A DNA stretch of 64,000 bases. It comes from Alcanivorax limicola. Lineage in GTDB: Bacteria > Pseudomonadota > Gammaproteobacteria > Pseudomonadales > Alcanivoracaceae. Positions 10,014 to 20,610 of the stretch are shown here, piece by piece (position 1 is the first letter of the stretch; the number at the start of each line of letters is the position of its first letter). The notes under the pieces were generated by a model, which was given only the letters and a program-made list of their open reading frames with translations, was not told the DNA's origin and did not search any database. Location of the stretch: assembly GCF_019931215.1 (NCBI RefSeq), contig NZ_JAIOUB010000005.1:62001-126000 (forward strand), in the 5' to 3' direction. A program made the position numbers and the translations under genes.

Positions 10014-11156
10014 ATGACAGCCACCAGCAAGCAGGATAACGAGAATATTGCCGCAGCGCGGCCCGCACGTTGGGTCATCAAGATCGGCAGCGCGCTGCTG
10101 ACCAATGACGGCCAGGGGCTGGACCTGTCCCTGATGCAGCGCTGGGTCGACCAGATGGTGGCCCTGCGGGCGCTGGGCGTGGAAATCGTGGTGGTGTCCT
10201 CCGGCGCGGTGGCCGAGGGCATGCGGCGCCTGGGCTGGGCGCGCCGTCCCGATTCAGTACATGCGTTGCAGGCCGCCGCTGCCGTCGGCCAGATGGGTCT
10301 GGTGCAGGCCTGGGAATCCCGCTTTCAGGTGCATGGGCTGCATACCGCCCAGGTGCTGCTGACCCATGATGATCTGTCCCACCGCACCCGTTATCTGAAT
10401 GCGCGCACTACACTGCTGACCCTGCTGGGTCTGGATGTCATTCCCGTGGTCAACGAGAACGACACAGTCGTCACGGATGAAATCCGTTTCGGCGACAACG
10501 ATACCCTGGCCGCGCTGGTGGCCAATCTGGTGGAGGCCGATCGGCTGGTCATTCTCACCGACCAGAGCGGCCTCTACGAGCGTGACCCGCGCAAGGACCC
10601 GGAAGCGCCGATGATTCGTGAGGCACAGGCTTCCGACCCGCGCTTGCTTGAGGTGGCCGGAGATGGCGGGCATCTGGGGCGTGGCGGCATGATCACCAAG
10701 GTGCGGGCCGCAACGCTCGCAGCCCGAAGTGGCGCACGCACTACCATCGCCAGTGGCCGCAGCCCGGAAGTGCTGGCGGCGCTGGCGGCGGGCGAGGCGC
10801 CCGGGACCACGCTGCTGCCGGATACCACCCCCTACAATGCACGCAAGCAGTGGCTGGCGGGCCATCTGCAGATGCGCGGCCGTCTGGTGCTGGATGCCGG
10901 CGCGGTGCGGCGTTTGCGCGAGGCAGGTTCGAGCCTGCTGCCGGTGGGCGTGATCAGCGCCCATGGCCAGTTTTCCCGTGGCGAAATGGTGGCCTGCGAG
11001 GATGAATCGGGTCAGCGCGTGGCCTGTGGGCTGGTCAACTATGATGTGGACGAGGCGGCGAAACTGGTGCGCCGCAAGAGCAGCGAGATTCAGGCGATCC
11101 TGGGCTACATGAACGAAGAAGAGCTGATCCACCGGGACAACATGGTAGTGCTGTGA
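10014..11156 (+). CDS. proB: Glutamate 5-kinase with C-terminal PUA domain
   Basis: First enzyme of proline synthesis: it phosphorylates L-glutamate with ATP. The 380-aa protein has an amino-acid kinase domain ([53 protein letters not shown]) and a C-terminal PUA domain (about residues 280-370), the full-length bacterial form. Proline feedback inhibition is known for the family. The obgE-proB linkage matches Pseudomonas. It ends facing rpsT, with a bidirectional terminator between them. Confidence 0.96.
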   Translation: MTATSKQDNENIAAARPARWVIKIGSALLTNDGQGLDLSLMQRWVDQMVALRALGVEIVVVSSGAVAEGMRRLGWARRPDSVHALQAAAAVGQMGLVQAWESRFQVHGLHTAQVLLTHDDLSHRTRYLNARTTLLTLLGLDVIPVVNENDTVVTDEIRFGDNDTLAALVANLVEADRLVILTDQSGLYERDPRKDPEAPMIREAQASDPRLLEVAGDGGHLGRGGMITKVRAATLAARSGARTTIASGRSPEVLAALAAGEAPGTTLLPDTTPYNARKQWLAGHLQMRGRLVLDAGAVRRLREAGSSLLPVGVISAHGQFSRGEMVACEDESGQRVACGLVNYDVDEAAKLVRRKSSEIQAILGYMNEEELIHRDNMVVL

Positions 11157-11202
11157 GAGATGGTGGTGCTTTGATTTGACGGGCAGTGCTTTGATGCGGG
11201 CA

Positions 11203-11232
11203 TAAAAAAACCGGCCAGAAGGCCGGTTTTTT
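11203..11232. terminator. Bidirectional terminator between proB and rpsT
   Basis: A run of A, then CCGGCC, AGAA loop, GGCCGG and six T gives an intrinsic terminator on both strands for the convergent proB and rpsT genes. Confidence 0.9.
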
Positions 11233-11261
11233 GTCGTGCTGTGCGTCAGATCAGGCTTGCT

Positions 11262-11537
11262 TCAGGCTGCTGCTGCACCCAGTGCCTTGATCTTGGTGTT
11301 CAGGCGGCTCTTGTGACGCGCTGCCTTGTTCGGGTGGTACTTGCCCTTGCGGGTTGCCTTGTCCAGGACCGAAACAGCTGACTTGTATGCTTCCTGAGCA
11401 GACTGCTGGTCACCGGACGCAATGGCAGCGTTTACCTTCTTGAGGTAGGTCCGCACCATGGAGCGCATTGCTGCATTGTGCTGACGACGCTTCTCCGCCT
11501 GACGAGCACGCTTTCGCGCTTGCGGTGAGTTAGCCAA
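11262..11537 (-). CDS. rpsT: 30S ribosomal protein S20
   Basis: Ribosomal protein bS20, 91 aa, Lys/Arg/Ala-rich helical bundle. It starts MANSPQARKRARQAEKRRQHN and contains RSMVRTYLKKVNAAIASGD and NKAARHKSRLN, the standard full-length form. It is divergent from murJ, with a 247-bp spacer, and has the terminator shared with proB downstream. In other bacteria it is often autogenously regulated; no evidence for that is visible here. Confidence 0.98.
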   Translation of the reverse strand: MANSPQARKRARQAEKRRQHNAAMRSMVRTYLKKVNAAIASGDQQSAQEAYKSAVSVLDKATRKGKYHPNKAARHKSRLNTKIKALGAAAA

Positions 11538-11784
11538 GGTCCTGCTCCTGTCGAAATTAGGTTGTCATCGCGAGCAGCTGACGGACGATAATCCGCCACC
11601 TGCCGGAAAGACGCGCAACTATGCCCACGCAGGGGGCGGTTGTCAAGGCGATCAGGGCAGGATTCGTGTCTTTCTGGTGTGGTTTGTGCGCCGGCATGCT
11701 GGCGTGAATCCGCGTATCCGGCTACGCTTCCCCGGTTTCAGGGCATCAGACCTCAAGCACAGACCTCAGGGAGGCCCCGGCGGC

Positions 11785-13380
11785 ATGAGCCAGCCCACTG
11801 CAACGCCGACACCTCCTCCGGGAGACGCGCCGCCGCCCACAGGGCCGAGCCGATTGCTGGCCTCCACGCTGGTGGTCAGCAGCATGACCCTGCTGTCGCG
11901 CATCCTCGGGCTGGTGCGGGACGTCGTGCTGGCGCGCATGTTCGGCGTGTCGGCGGGGACGGATGCCTTCTTTGTCGCGTTCCGCATTCCCAATTTCCTG
12001 CGCCGCCTGTTTGCCGAGGGGGCATTCAACCAGGCGTTTGTGCCGGTGCTCAGCGAGTACAAGAGCGGTGGCTCGCCCGCCGCAACCCGGCTGCTGATCA
12101 ATCGGGTTGCGGGCTCCCTCGGCTCGATACTGATCCCGGTGACGGTGCTCGGCGTGGTGGGGGCCCCGGTGCTGATTTCGATATTCGCGCCGGGCTTCGG
12201 GGATGACCCCTACAAGCGGGGCCTGGCCATCGAGATGCTGCGGCTGACCTTCCCGTATCTGTTCTTTATCGCCCTGACCGCCTTTGCTGGCAGCATTCTC
12301 AATACCTGGGGCCGTTTTGCCGTGCCCGCGTTTACGCCGGTGGTGCTGAACCTGTGCCTGATCTCTGCGGCCCTGTTTGTGGCGCCGCTGTTTGCCGAGG
12401 AGCGCATGGCGGTTGCGCTGGCCTGGGGGGTGCTGGCGGCGGGCATGCTGCAATTGATGTTGCAGTTGCCTTTCCTGGCGCGCCTGGGGCTGATGCCGAA
12501 ACCGGCAGTCGCCTTCAAGGACCCGGGGGTGAAAAAAATCATGGCCCTGATGGCGCCAGCGCTGTTTGGCGTCTCGGTCAGCCAGATCAACCTGTTGCTG
12601 GATACGGTGCTGGCGTCCTTGCTGGAGACCGGCAGCGTGACCTGGCTCTATTATTCTGATCGGCTGGTGGAGTTGCCGCTGGGGATTTTTGCCATTGCCA
12701 TCGGTACGGTCATCCTGCCCAGTCTGTCGAAGACCCATGCCACCTCCTCGCCGGCGGAGTTCTCCCGCACGCTGGACTGGGGCATTCGCCTGGTGTTGCT
12801 GCTGGGGCTGCCTGCGGCGTTGGCATTGATGGTGATCAGCGAGCCGCTGCTGGCGGCCCTGTTCCTGTATGGCGACTTCACGCTTTTTGATGTGCAGCAG
12901 GCATCGCTGTCGCTGCGGGCCTACGCCTTCGGCGTCGTGGCCTTCATGCTGATCAAGATCCTGGCGCCGGGTTTCTTTGCCCGCCAGGACACGCGCACCC
13001 CGGTGAAGATCGGCATTATCGCCATGGTGGCGAACATGGTCTTCAACCTGATACTGGTCTGGCACCTGCGGCACATGGGGCTGGCGCTCGCCACGGCGCT
13101 GTCAGCGTGGCTCAATGCCTGGCTGTTGTGGCGTGGTCTGCGGCTGGCCGGCTTCTACCAGCCCGCGCCGGGTTGGTGGCAGACGATCCTGCGCATGCTG
13201 GTGGCGGGCCTGACCATGGCGGTGGCCATCCATTTCCTGGCGGCGGCGACCGGTATCTGGTTTGACGGCACGGCAGTGATGCGCGCCGCCTGGTTGTTGC
13301 TGGTAGTGGCCTCCGGCGTGCTCGTGTATGGTCTTGCCCTGATGTTACTGGGCTTCAGGCCTCGTCACTTGCGCCGCTGA
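11785..13380 (+). CDS. murJ: Lipid II flippase MurJ
   Basis: Inner-membrane MOP-superfamily flippase of 531 aa, with about 14 hydrophobic segments, that moves lipid II across the membrane for peptidoglycan synthesis. Family hallmarks: STLVVSSMTLLSRILGLVRD, FGVSAGTDAFFVAFRIPNFLRRLFAEGAFNQAFVPV (seen here as separate conserved blocks) and VLASLLETGSVTWLYYSDRLVELPLG. I chose ATG 11785 (MSQPTATP), preceded by a purine-rich GGGAGG; an ATG at 11677 in the same frame would add 36 non-family residues. The N-terminal 20 residues are Pro/Thr-rich. A 13-bp imperfect tandem duplication (11747-11772) lies just upstream. Confidence 0.96.
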   Translation: MSQPTATPTPPPGDAPPPTGPSRLLASTLVVSSMTLLSRILGLVRDVVLARMFGVSAGTDAFFVAFRIPNFLRRLFAEGAFNQAFVPVLSEYKSGGSPAATRLLINRVAGSLGSILIPVTVLGVVGAPVLISIFAPGFGDDPYKRGLAIEMLRLTFPYLFFIALTAFAGSILNTWGRFAVPAFTPVVLNLCLISAALFVAPLFAEERMAVALAWGVLAAGMLQLMLQLPFLARLGLMPKPAVAFKDPGVKKIMALMAPALFGVSVSQINLLLDTVLASLLETGSVTWLYYSDRLVELPLGIFAIAIGTVILPSLSKTHATSSPAEFSRTLDWGIRLVLLLGLPAALALMVISEPLLAALFLYGDFTLFDVQQASLSLRAYAFGVVAFMLIKILAPGFFARQDTRTPVKIGIIAMVANMVFNLILVWHLRHMGLALATALSAWLNAWLLWRGLRLAGFYQPAPGWWQTILRMLVAGLTMAVAIHFLAAATGIWFDGTAVMRAAWLLLVVASGVLVYGLALMLLGFRPRHLRR

Positions 13381-13522
13381 TCCTCTATACTTTCCGGCTT
13401 CCGCCGTTTGTTCGCCAGCCGCCCTTATCGGGCGGTACCAGGGCCGCGGCCTCACGACTAAACCGAACGCCGTTACCCTGCACAGGGGCGGCGCTCCAGA
13501 ACCCAGGCTGTGCAATTCCGGC

Positions 13523-14458
13523 ATGCAGTTGATTCGCGGCACACACAATCTCCACCACGCCCAGTTCGGCTGCGTCGCCACCATTGGCAATTTTGATGGT
13601 GTGCACCTCGGCCACCGCAAGATACTGGCGCGGGTCAGGGAGCAGGCACGGGATCTGGGCGTGGTCAGCACCGTGATGCTGTTTGAGCCTCAGCCCCAGG
13701 AATTCTTCGTGCCCGAGCAGGCGCCAGCCCGGCTGATGTCGCTGCGTGATAAACTGCGCACGCTCGCTGCCCTGGGCGTGGACCAGGTGTTCTGCGCCCG
13801 TTTTGACAACAGCTTCCGCAGCCAGAGTGCGGATGCGTTTGTGCGGGATCTGCTGGTGGATGGCCTGGGTGTGCGGCACCTGGTCGTGGGCGACGATTTT
13901 CGCTTTGGCAGTGGCCGCGAAGGGGATTTTGCCTACCTGTGTGAGGCCGGGCGCCGCTTCGATTTCAGTGTCGAGGATACCCCGACCTGCGAGTTGCTGG
14001 GCGCGCGGGTGTCCAGCACCCGGGTTCGCGAGGCGCTGGCCGTCGGTGATGTGGCGCTCACGGAGCAACTGCTGGGCAGGCCTTACGTTATCAGCGGGCG
14101 GGTGCATCAGGGCGACAGGATCGGCCGCACCATCGGTGTACCCACGGCGAACCTGCCGTTGCGGCGTTTGCGGGTACCCATCTCCGGTGTGTTTGCCGTG
14201 ACGGTGACCGGCGCCGGGCTCAAGGATGCGCCGGCGGTGGCCAATATGGGCTACCGGCCCACAGTGGGCGGTGTTGACTGGCGCCTGGAAGTGCATCTGC
14301 TGGATTACACCGGTGATCTGTATGGCCGCCACCTTGAGGTGGCGTTACGGCATTACATCCGGCCGGAACAGAAATTCGACGGGCTCGAAGCACTGCGCTC
14401 GGCGATCCACAATGACATCGACAACGCCAGACACTGGTTTGCAGAGACTGGTTTGTGA
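13523..14458 (+). CDS. ribF: Bifunctional riboflavin kinase/FAD synthetase
   Basis: Makes FMN from riboflavin and then FAD; 311 aa. The N-terminal FAD-synthetase half has the nucleotidyl-transferase HxGH-like motif in [15 protein letters not shown] and the [13 protein letters not shown] signature. The C-terminal riboflavin-kinase half has [22 protein letters not shown] (the PTAN motif) and [10 protein letters not shown]. It lies 142 bp after murJ and 16 bp before ileS, the conserved ribF-ileS-lspA linkage. A TATACT hexamer at about 13385 may be part of a promoter, but no good -35 is visible. Confidence 0.96.
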   Translation: MQLIRGTHNLHHAQFGCVATIGNFDGVHLGHRKILARVREQARDLGVVSTVMLFEPQPQEFFVPEQAPARLMSLRDKLRTLAALGVDQVFCARFDNSFRSQSADAFVRDLLVDGLGVRHLVVGDDFRFGSGREGDFAYLCEAGRRFDFSVEDTPTCELLGARVSSTRVREALAVGDVALTEQLLGRPYVISGRVHQGDRIGRTIGVPTANLPLRRLRVPISGVFAVTVTGAGLKDAPAVANMGYRPTVGGVDWRLEVHLLDYTGDLYGRHLEVALRHYIRPEQKFDGLEALRSAIHNDIDNARHWFAETGL

Positions 14459-14474
14459 GAGAAGGCATCAGGTT

Positions 14475-17354
14475 ATGACCGACTACAAAGCCACGCTGAA
14501 TTTGCCGGATACCTCCTTCCCCATGAAAGCGGGGCTGGCTCAGCGTGAACCGGCACAGCTCGATATCTGGCAGCAGAAAAAGCTGTACCAGGCGATTCGC
14601 GAGCGCTTTGCCGGCAAGCCGAAATACGTGCTGCACGATGGCCCGCCGTACGCCAACGGCAGCATTCATATCGGCCACTCGGTCAACAAGATCCTCAAGG
14701 ACATCATCGTCAAGTCGCGCACGCTCAGCGGCTTTGATGCGCCCTATGTGCCTGGCTGGGACTGTCATGGTCTGCCCATCGAGCACAAGGTCGAGCAGAA
14801 AGTCGGCAAGCCGGGTCACAAGGTAGACGCGCGCACCTTCCGGGCGGAATGTCGCAAATATGCTGCCAGCCAGGTAGACGGCCAGCGGGAAGATTTCAAG
14901 CGGCTGGGCGTCTTCGGTGACTGGGACAATCCGTACCTGACCATGGATTTCGGCTTTGAAGCCAATATCATCCGGGGGCTCGGTCGTATCGTTGATAACG
15001 GGCACCTGCAGAAAGGCTTCAAGCCGGTGCACTGGTGCCTGGATTGCGGCTCCGCGCTGGCGGAAGCCGAAGTGGAATATCAGGACAAGCAGTCCTATTC
15101 CATTGATGTCGCATTTCCGCTGGTTGATGTCTCCGACTTTTCCAAGCGCACCGGAGTCAGCGCAAGCAATTATCGCTTGGGGCTGGGTGGGCCGACGCTC
15201 GACGAAGCTTATTTAACAAAACTGGCCGTCGCCATTTGGACCACCACACCGTGGACGCTGCCAGCTAACAAGGCTGTGGCGGTGCACCCGGAACTGGATT
15301 ACGTAGTACTTAGCGGCAGCAACGAACAGGGACCGCAGATACTGATTGTCGCGGCGGAATTGGCCGAGGCAGTTACGCAGCGGGCCGAGTTGACCGAAGC
15401 CAGTACCTCGGCGCCTTTCAAGGGCGCGGTGCTGGAACACCTGCAGTTGCAGCATCCGTTTCTGGATGTGGCGGTGCCCGTTATTCTTGGTGAGCACGTC
15501 ACCACGGACGCCGGTACCGGCTGCGTGCACACCGCGCCTGGCCATGGCCAGGATGACTTTATCGTCGGGCAGCGCTACGGCCTGGAGACTGACAGCCCAT
15601 TGCTGGACAACGGCCTGTTTGCCGAGAGTGCGCCGGTGGTGGGTGGCCAGCATGTGACCAAGGCCAATGAACCGGTGCTGGATGCGCTGCGCGAGGGCGG
15701 CCGTCTGGTGGCCTGCGAAAAGATTACCCACAGCTATCCCCATTGCTGGCGCCACAAGACACCGCTGATTTTCCGCGCCACGGCGCAGTGGTTCGTGAGC
15801 ATGGATCAGGCCGGTCTGCATGCGCGCGCCAACGAGGCCGTCAACGAAGTGACCTGGCTGCCGGATTGGGGCAAGGCGCGCATCGAAGGCATGCTGCGAG
15901 ACCGCCCTGACTGGTGCATCTCGCGTCAGCGCACCTGGGGTGTGCCCATTGCATTGTTTGTCGATCGCGAAACCAGCACGCCACATCCTGAAACGCTGCG
16001 TCTTATTGAAGCTGTGGCAAAGAAGGTGGAAGGCGAGGGCATCGATGCCTGGTTTGACCTGGATGCGGAAGCGTTTCTTGCCGAACAAGGGCTGGCGGAT
16101 GATGCCGCACGCTACCAGAAAGTGACCGACACGCTGGACGTGTGGTTCGATTCCGGTGTCACACATTTCTGCGTGCTGGATCAGAACCCGGCATTGAGCG
16201 TGCCCGCCGACCTGTACCTGGAAGGGTCTGATCAGCATCGTGGCTGGTTCCAGTCGTCGTTGCTGACCAGTCTGGCGATTCGCAATGCAGCGCCTTACAA
16301 AACCGTGCTGACCCACGGTTTTACCGTGGACGAAGACGGCCGCAAGATGTCCAAGTCGCTGGGCAATGTGATTGCGCCGCAGGAAGTGACCTCGACCCTC
16401 GGCGCTGACATTCTGCGTTTGTGGGTGTCGGCTACGGATTACCGTGGCGAGATGAGCGTGTCCCACGGGATCCTCAAACAGATGGGGGATGCCTACCGTC
16501 GCATCCGCAATACCTCCCGCTTCCTGTTGGCCAACCTGAACGGGTTTGTGCCGTCAGAGAATGCATTGCAGCCGGATGACATGCTGGCGCTGGATCGCTG
16601 GATTGTGGATCGTGCCGCAACCTTGCAGGACGAGATCCAGCAGCTGTACGAACAGTTCCAGTTCCATCAGGTGTATCAGCGTATCCATCACTTCTGTTCT
16701 GTGGATCTGGGCGGCTTCTATCTGGATATCATCAAGGATCGCCAGTACACCACGCAGGCCGATTCCCGAGCGCGGCGTTCCTGCCAGACGGCGCTGCATC
16801 ATATCGCCGAGGCACTGGTGCGCTGGATGGCGCCGATTCTCAGCTTTACTGCGGAAGAAATCTGGCAGCATCTGCCGGGCGAGCGCGACAGTTCGGTGTT
16901 TCTGGTGGAATGGTACGACGGCCTGTTCCGGCTGCCAGCAGACAGCCCCATGGATGCGGCGTTCTGGCAGCAGGTGCAGCAGGTCAAGCAAGCGGTCAAC
17001 AAGGCCATCGAAGACGCTCGTAACGAGAAAGTGGTGCGCGCCAATCTGGCCGCCGATGCGGTGTTGTATGTGGAGCCAGACCTGCATGCCGTGCTGACCG
17101 CATTCGGAGACGAGCTGCGCTTCGTGACGATTACGTCCACGGCGACGCTGCGGCCGATGGCGGAGGCGCCCGCGTCGCTGGCGTCCTCGTTGTTGCCGGG
17201 TCTGAAAGTGGCGATTACGGCGTCACCGCATCCCAAATGCGGTCGGTGCTGGCACCACCGCGAAGATGTGGGCAGCCATGCGGCGCATCCGGAAATCTGC
17301 GGCCGTTGTGTCGACAATATCGAAGGCGACGGAGAGGTGCGTGACTATGCTTGA
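14475..17354 (+). CDS. ileS: Isoleucyl-tRNA synthetase
   Basis: Class I synthetase of 959 aa that charges tRNA-Ile and edits Val-AMP/Val-tRNA. The HIGH motif is in [16 protein letters not shown] and the KMSKS motif in [12 protein letters not shown]. The CP1 editing domain contains [16 protein letters not shown] and [11 protein letters not shown], and the C-terminal zinc site has [12 protein letters not shown] with CGRC later. Start [18 protein letters not shown] at 14475 is the family start, although the frame is open further upstream over ribF. It overlaps lspA by 8 nt, indicating translational coupling. Confidence 0.98.
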   Translation: MTDYKATLNLPDTSFPMKAGLAQREPAQLDIWQQKKLYQAIRERFAGKPKYVLHDGPPYANGSIHIGHSVNKILKDIIVKSRTLSGFDAPYVPGWDCHGLPIEHKVEQKVGKPGHKVDARTFRAECRKYAASQVDGQREDFKRLGVFGDWDNPYLTMDFGFEANIIRGLGRIVDNGHLQKGFKPVHWCLDCGSALAEAEVEYQDKQSYSIDVAFPLVDVSDFSKRTGVSASNYRLGLGGPTLDEAYLTKLAVAIWTTTPWTLPANKAVAVHPELDYVVLSGSNEQGPQILIVAAELAEAVTQRAELTEASTSAPFKGAVLEHLQLQHPFLDVAVPVILGEHVTTDAGTGCVHTAPGHGQDDFIVGQRYGLETDSPLLDNGLFAESAPVVGGQHVTKANEPVLDALREGGRLVACEKITHSYPHCWRHKTPLIFRATAQWFVSMDQAGLHARANEAVNEVTWLPDWGKARIEGMLRDRPDWCISRQRTWGVPIALFVDRETSTPHPETLRLIEAVAKKVEGEGIDAWFDLDAEAFLAEQGLADDAARYQKVTDTLDVWFDSGVTHFCVLDQNPALSVPADLYLEGSDQHRGWFQSSLLTSLAIRNAAPYKTVLTHGFTVDEDGRKMSKSLGNVIAPQEVTSTLGADILRLWVSATDYRGEMSVSHGILKQMGDAYRRIRNTSRFLLANLNGFVPSENALQPDDMLALDRWIVDRAATLQDEIQQLYEQFQFHQVYQRIHHFCSVDLGGFYLDIIKDRQYTTQADSRARRSCQTALHHIAEALVRWMAPILSFTAEEIWQHLPGERDSSVFLVEWYDGLFRLPADSPMDAAFWQQVQQVKQAVNKAIEDARNEKVVRANLAADAVLYVEPDLHAVLTAFGDELRFVTITSTATLRPMAEAPASLASSLLPGLKVAITASPHPKCGRCWHHREDVGSHAAHPEICGRCVDNIEGDGEVRDYA

Positions 17355-17874
17355 CCAACAGCCTGACGAACAACCGGGTATGTTTGGCGCAGTGTCCTGG
17401 CGCCGCCTTCACTGGCTCTGGCTGACGCTGATCGTGGTGGTGCTGGATCAGTGGACCAAGGGGCTGGCGGAGGCGAGTCTTGCGCTGTATCAGCGGGTGG
17501 AGGTGCTGGGCTTTTTCAATCTGACATTGGCCTACAATCCGGGCGCCGCCTTCAGTTTCCTGGCGGACGCCGGGGGGTGGCAGCGCTGGTTCTTTACCGG
17601 GGTTGCCATTATCGCCAGTGTGGTCATTCTGGTCTGGCTGGTCCGGGGGCGCGAAGGCCCGCTGGTGGCGGCGGCGCTGGCGTTGATTCTGGGCGGCGCG
17701 CTGGGGAATCTGTGGGATCGCATTGTGCTCGGGAAAGTTGTGGATTTTCTGGATTTCCACTGGGCTGGCTGGCATTTTCCCGCGTTCAATATTGCTGATG
17801 CTGCCATCTCTGTCGGAGCGGCCCTGATCATCTATGACATGCTTTTCGGTGGTCGCAACCGTGACGAGGGCTGA
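17347..17874 (+). CDS. lspA: Lipoprotein signal peptidase (signal peptidase II)
   Basis: Inner-membrane aspartyl protease of 175 aa with four hydrophobic helices. It cleaves prolipoproteins before the lipidated cysteine. The catalytic aspartates sit in [19 protein letters not shown] and [11 protein letters not shown], and [10 protein letters not shown] is conserved. ATG 17347 overlaps the ileS stop; a later ATG at 17380 ([12 protein letters not shown]) is an alternative. It probably processes the several lipoproteins encoded in this window (YajG, BamD, DUF4398 and OmpA-like proteins, the repeat lipoprotein). Confidence 0.96.
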   Translation: MLDQQPDEQPGMFGAVSWRRLHWLWLTLIVVVLDQWTKGLAEASLALYQRVEVLGFFNLTLAYNPGAAFSFLADAGGWQRWFFTGVAIIASVVILVWLVRGREGPLVAAALALILGGALGNLWDRIVLGKVVDFLDFHWAGWHFPAFNIADAAISVGAALIIYDMLFGGRNRDEG

Positions 17875-17878
17875 TGTG

Positions 17879-18349
17879 ATGACGGATGCATTGAAGATTG
17901 GCCCGCAGATGCGCATCACCCTGCATTTTGCGGTGCGCCTGATGGACGGCACCGAACTGGACAGCACGTTTGGCGGCAAGCCCGCGTCGTTTGTCTGGGG
18001 TGATGACTCCCTGCTGCCGGGTTTTGAACGCGCACTGCTGGGCCTCAAGGCCGGTGACAAGCGCAGCGTGTTTCTCAGTGCCGAGGACGGCTTCGGCGAG
18101 TACAACCCGGACAATGTGCAGCATTTTCGCCGCGATGAGTTTCCGGACGACGCCGAGCTCGAGCCGGGCGTGGTGATGAATTTTGCCGATGCGGCCCGCG
18201 CCGAACTGCCCGGTGTGATTGCTCGCCTGGAAGATGACTGGGTCTATGTGGACTTCAATCATCCGCTCGCCGGCCGCGAACTGACTTTCGAGGTCGAAAT
18301 CATCGACGTCGCCCACAACGCGCCCGAACAGCCCGTTACCCTTCAGTAG
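17879..18349 (+). CDS. fkpB: FKBP-type peptidyl-prolyl cis-trans isomerase, SlpA/FkpB type
   Basis: Soluble prolyl isomerase of 156 aa of the SlyD/SlpA class. It has the FKBP core (TLHFAVRLMDGTELDSTF; LLPGFERALLGLKAGDKRSVFL) with an IF-domain insertion, and PEDGFGEYNP-like residues (AEDGFGEYNPDNVQ). It has no His-rich metal tail, which separates it from SlyD. The start 5 nt after lspA and the lspA-fkpB-ispH order are conserved in gammaproteobacteria. Its stop codon lies inside a 7-bp tandem repeat array (18344-18385). Confidence 0.95.
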   Translation: MTDALKIGPQMRITLHFAVRLMDGTELDSTFGGKPASFVWGDDSLLPGFERALLGLKAGDKRSVFLSAEDGFGEYNPDNVQHFRRDEFPDDAELEPGVVMNFADAARAELPGVIARLEDDWVYVDFNHPLAGRELTFEVEIIDVAHNAPEQPVTLQ

Positions 18350-18385
18350 CCAGTAGCCAGTAGCCAGTAGCCAGTAGCCATTAGC
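18344..18385 (+). repeat. Heptanucleotide tandem repeat, five perfect CAGTAGC units plus one degenerate
   Basis: Units at 18344-18350, 18351-18357, 18358-18364, 18365-18371 and 18372-18378 are identical; 18379-18385 differs by one base. The first unit contains the fkpB stop codon (18347-18349). Because every unit carries the same TAG, copy-number change would not lengthen FkpB but would change the fkpB-ispH spacing. Confidence 0.95.
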
Positions 18386-18483
18386 GTGCCTGCCACGGAA
18401 AGTGTGGTGTGCAGAGCGGCGTTGGTGTGCAGGGAGCCAAGCGGGCGCGTACAATAGGGGCACGTCACCAGGCAGGCTTTCCC

Positions 18484-19425
18484 ATGCAAATCCGTCTCGC
18501 CAACCCGCGCGGCTTCTGTGCCGGCGTTGATCGCGCCATCGAAATCGTCAATCGTGCCCTGGAAGTGTTCGGGGCGCCGGTCTATGTGCGCCATGAAGTC
18601 GTGCACAACCGCTTTGTGGTGGAGGATCTGCGCGCCCGGGGTGCCGTGTTCGTGGAAGAGCTGGACGAGGTGCCCGAGGACGCCATTGTCGTGTTCTCGG
18701 CCCACGGCGTGGCCCGGGCTGTCCAGGACGAGGCCGGCCGTCGTGAGCTGCAGGTCTTCGATGCGACTTGCCCGCTGGTCACCAAGGTGCATATGGAGGT
18801 GATCCAGTACGCCCGCGAGGCGCGTGAAAGCATTCTGATCGGCCACGCCGGCCACCCGGAAGTGGAAGGCACCATGGGGCAGTATGACACGACCGCCGGC
18901 GGCGCCATCTACCTGGTGGAAGACGAGGCGGATGTCGCCGCATTGCAAGTGCGCGACCCGTCCCACCTGGCGTTTGTGACCCAGACCACCCTGTCCGTGG
19001 ATGATACCGCCCGCATCATCGAAGCCCTGCGCGCCCGCTTCCCCGACATCAAGGGCCCGCGCAAGGAAGATATCTGCTACGCCACCACCAACCGCCAGGA
19101 CGCCGTGCGGCAGCTGGCGCTGGAGTGCCAGCTGGTGCTGGTGGTGGGCAGCCCCAACAGCTCCAACTCCAACCGCCTGCGCGAGCTGGCGGAGCGCTGT
19201 GGCACCCCCGCCTATCTGATTGATGGGCCGGCCCAGATTGACCCTGAGTGGCTGGTCGGCAAGGGCGTGGTCGGCGTTACCGCAGGTGCCAGTGCCCCGG
19301 AGGTGCTGGTGCAGCAGGTGGTGAATCGCCTGCGCGCGTTGGGCGGGCAGAGCGCGGAGGAGGTGACAGGTCGGGAGGAGAATGTCCGTTTCTCGATGCC
19401 GAAGGGGCTGCGCGGCGAGCGCTGA
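18484..19425 (+). CDS. ispH: 4-hydroxy-3-methylbut-2-enyl diphosphate reductase
   Basis: Last enzyme of the MEP isoprenoid pathway: it reduces HMBPP to IPP and DMAPP using a [4Fe-4S] cluster. The 313-aa protein has the three cluster cysteines in [25 protein letters not shown] and [10 protein letters not shown], the conserved YVRHEVVHN and SNRLRELAE segments, and [10 protein letters not shown] near the end. Start ATG 18484 is the family start. It is probably the last gene of the ribF-ileS-lspA-fkpB-ispH unit, although the repeat-bearing spacer and a TACAAT hexamer (about 18450) could add local transcription. Confidence 0.97.
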   Translation: MQIRLANPRGFCAGVDRAIEIVNRALEVFGAPVYVRHEVVHNRFVVEDLRARGAVFVEELDEVPEDAIVVFSAHGVARAVQDEAGRRELQVFDATCPLVTKVHMEVIQYAREARESILIGHAGHPEVEGTMGQYDTTAGGAIYLVEDEADVAALQVRDPSHLAFVTQTTLSVDDTARIIEALRARFPDIKGPRKEDICYATTNRQDAVRQLALECQLVLVVGSPNSSNSNRLRELAERCGTPAYLIDGPAQIDPEWLVGKGVVGVTAGASAPEVLVQQVVNRLRALGGQSAEEVTGREENVRFSMPKGLRGER

Positions 19426-19549
19426 AGGCGCCGTAACCCCCGCCCTGAGCCGCTTGGCGCTGGGTTTGTCCCGCCTGTCTGGATTGCATTGCTCCCTTTT
19501 TCGCCAAGGTTAGTCTAGGGCTTGATCCTCTTTTTCTGGACGAGCCTGG

Positions 19550-20086
19550 ATGATGAACACAGTGGGAACCTCTACAAAGACGGCTTCGGAGCGCCTGGCA
19601 CAGACCCGACGCGCGACGGCGCGCCTGTCTGCGCGACAGCGCGGTGTGACGCTTGTCGAACTGGTGGTCACGCTGGTTGTTGCCTCCATTACCCTCGCCA
19701 TTGCCGTGCCCTCGTTCAATAACCTCAATGCCAGCGCCAATATGCGCAGCACCGCCACGGATCTGATCAGCGCCATCAATGGTGCTCGGGCGGATGCCGT
19801 CAATCTGCGCGGCCAGGTCACCCTGCGCCCGATCACCGGATCTGACTGGTCCAGCGGCTGGGTGATCGACTACAGCAGCGGCACCCTGAACGAGGAAAAC
19901 CGTGAGTTTCTGCCCGCGCGCGGTGTGACGGTTTCCGAAGAGTCGGATATCGCCAGCCTGGTGTTCCTGCCCAACGGCACGGTCAACACGCAGGCGCGGT
20001 TCGAACTGTGCGGCCCGAACGACGGACGACTGATTGACGTCAGTCGCGTCGGGCGCATCTCCAATACCAACCAGAGCTGCCCATGA
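19550..20086 (+). CDS. fimU: Minor pseudopilin, GspH/FimU-like
   Basis: Type IV minor pilin of 178 aa, first gene of the minor-pilin operon. The leader is unusually long (about 31 residues) and ends in the prepilin peptidase site RQRG|VTLVELVV, with Val instead of Phe at +1 and the conserved Glu at +5. A hydrophobic helix follows (VVASITLAIAVPSFN), then the GspH domain with FLPNGTVN and a C-terminal Cys pair (LCGP, QSCP) probably forming a disulfide. Its position before pilV and W matches fimU of Pseudomonas; FimT is the other candidate name. It overlaps pilV by 4 nt. Confidence 0.88.
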   Translation: MMNTVGTSTKTASERLAQTRRATARLSARQRGVTLVELVVTLVVASITLAIAVPSFNNLNASANMRSTATDLISAINGARADAVNLRGQVTLRPITGSDWSSGWVIDYSSGTLNEENREFLPARGVTVSEESDIASLVFLPNGTVNTQARFELCGPNDGRLIDVSRVGRISNTNQSCP

Positions 20087-20610
20087 ACGCATTATCGGTT
20101 TGCAAATACTCGAGGGCTGAGCGCCAACAGGGTGTCAGCATGATCGAGATACTGGTGGCGCTGCTGATTGTCAGCATCGGCGTGCTGGGGTACGCGGGCC
20201 TTCAGTTGCGCGCATTGAACAGCACAGAAGATGCCCACTATCGCACGCAGGCCACAGCGCTCGCGCAGGATGTGATCGAACGGATGGCCGCCAATCCGCG
20301 TGGACAGAATGGTTACACCACGGGTAACGACTGGCCGCTGGAAGCCCCGACCTCCGGGATGCCTGCCAGCTGGGGCGCATGTCTGGGCGCAAATGATTGC
20401 ACGCCGGCGCAGATGGCCGCCTCGGATATTGAGCAAGCGCGCTGGTTCGCAGCGCAGATGCTGCCAGGTGGGCGGGTACGGGCGGAGCAGTGCACGGGGG
20501 CGCAGGGCGTCTGTGTGACCGTGGCCTGGGGCAATGCATCGCCGGCGGAATGCAATCCGCTTCGCGACCAGTGTGTGCGTATGGAGGCGATCATATGGAC
20601 CGCACCGTGA
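20083..20610 (+). CDS. pilV: Type IV pilus minor pilin PilV
   Basis: Minor pilin of 175 aa. Prepilin cleavage site RQQG|VSMIEILVA has Glu+5 and a following hydrophobic helix LLIVSIGVLGYAGLQLRAL. The conserved family segment YRTQATALAQDVIERMAANP lies just after the helix. It contains several Cys residues (CLGANDC, EQCTGAQGVC). ATGA overlap with fimU and a 16-nt overlap with pilW indicate tight coupling. It is part of the priming complex that initiates pilus assembly. Confidence 0.92.
   Translation: MNALSVCKYSRAERQQGVSMIEILVALLIVSIGVLGYAGLQLRALNSTEDAHYRTQATALAQDVIERMAANPRGQNGYTTGNDWPLEAPTSGMPASWGACLGANDCTPAQMAASDIEQARWFAAQMLPGGRVRAEQCTGAQGVCVTVAWGNASPAECNPLRDQCVRMEAIIWTAP

Noticed and set aside
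13384-13389. TATACT hexamer before ribF
   Set aside because: No matching -35 at 16-18 bp, so not annotated as a promoter. The same applies to hexamers before rluD (about 34566) and ispH (about 18450).
18344-18385. Could the heptanucleotide array be a CRISPR or phase-variable coding repeat?
   Set aside because: Units are adjacent without spacers and only 7 bp long; they start at a stop codon, so they cannot shift a reading frame of fkpB.
19455-19469. A TGGCGC-N5-TTGT sequence upstream of the fimU-like gene, resembling a sigma-54 promoter that PilR could use
   Set aside because: The invariant GC of the -12 element reads GT, and -24 has a mismatch. In P. aeruginosa the minor-pilin operon is not under PilR. 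Not strong enough to annotate.
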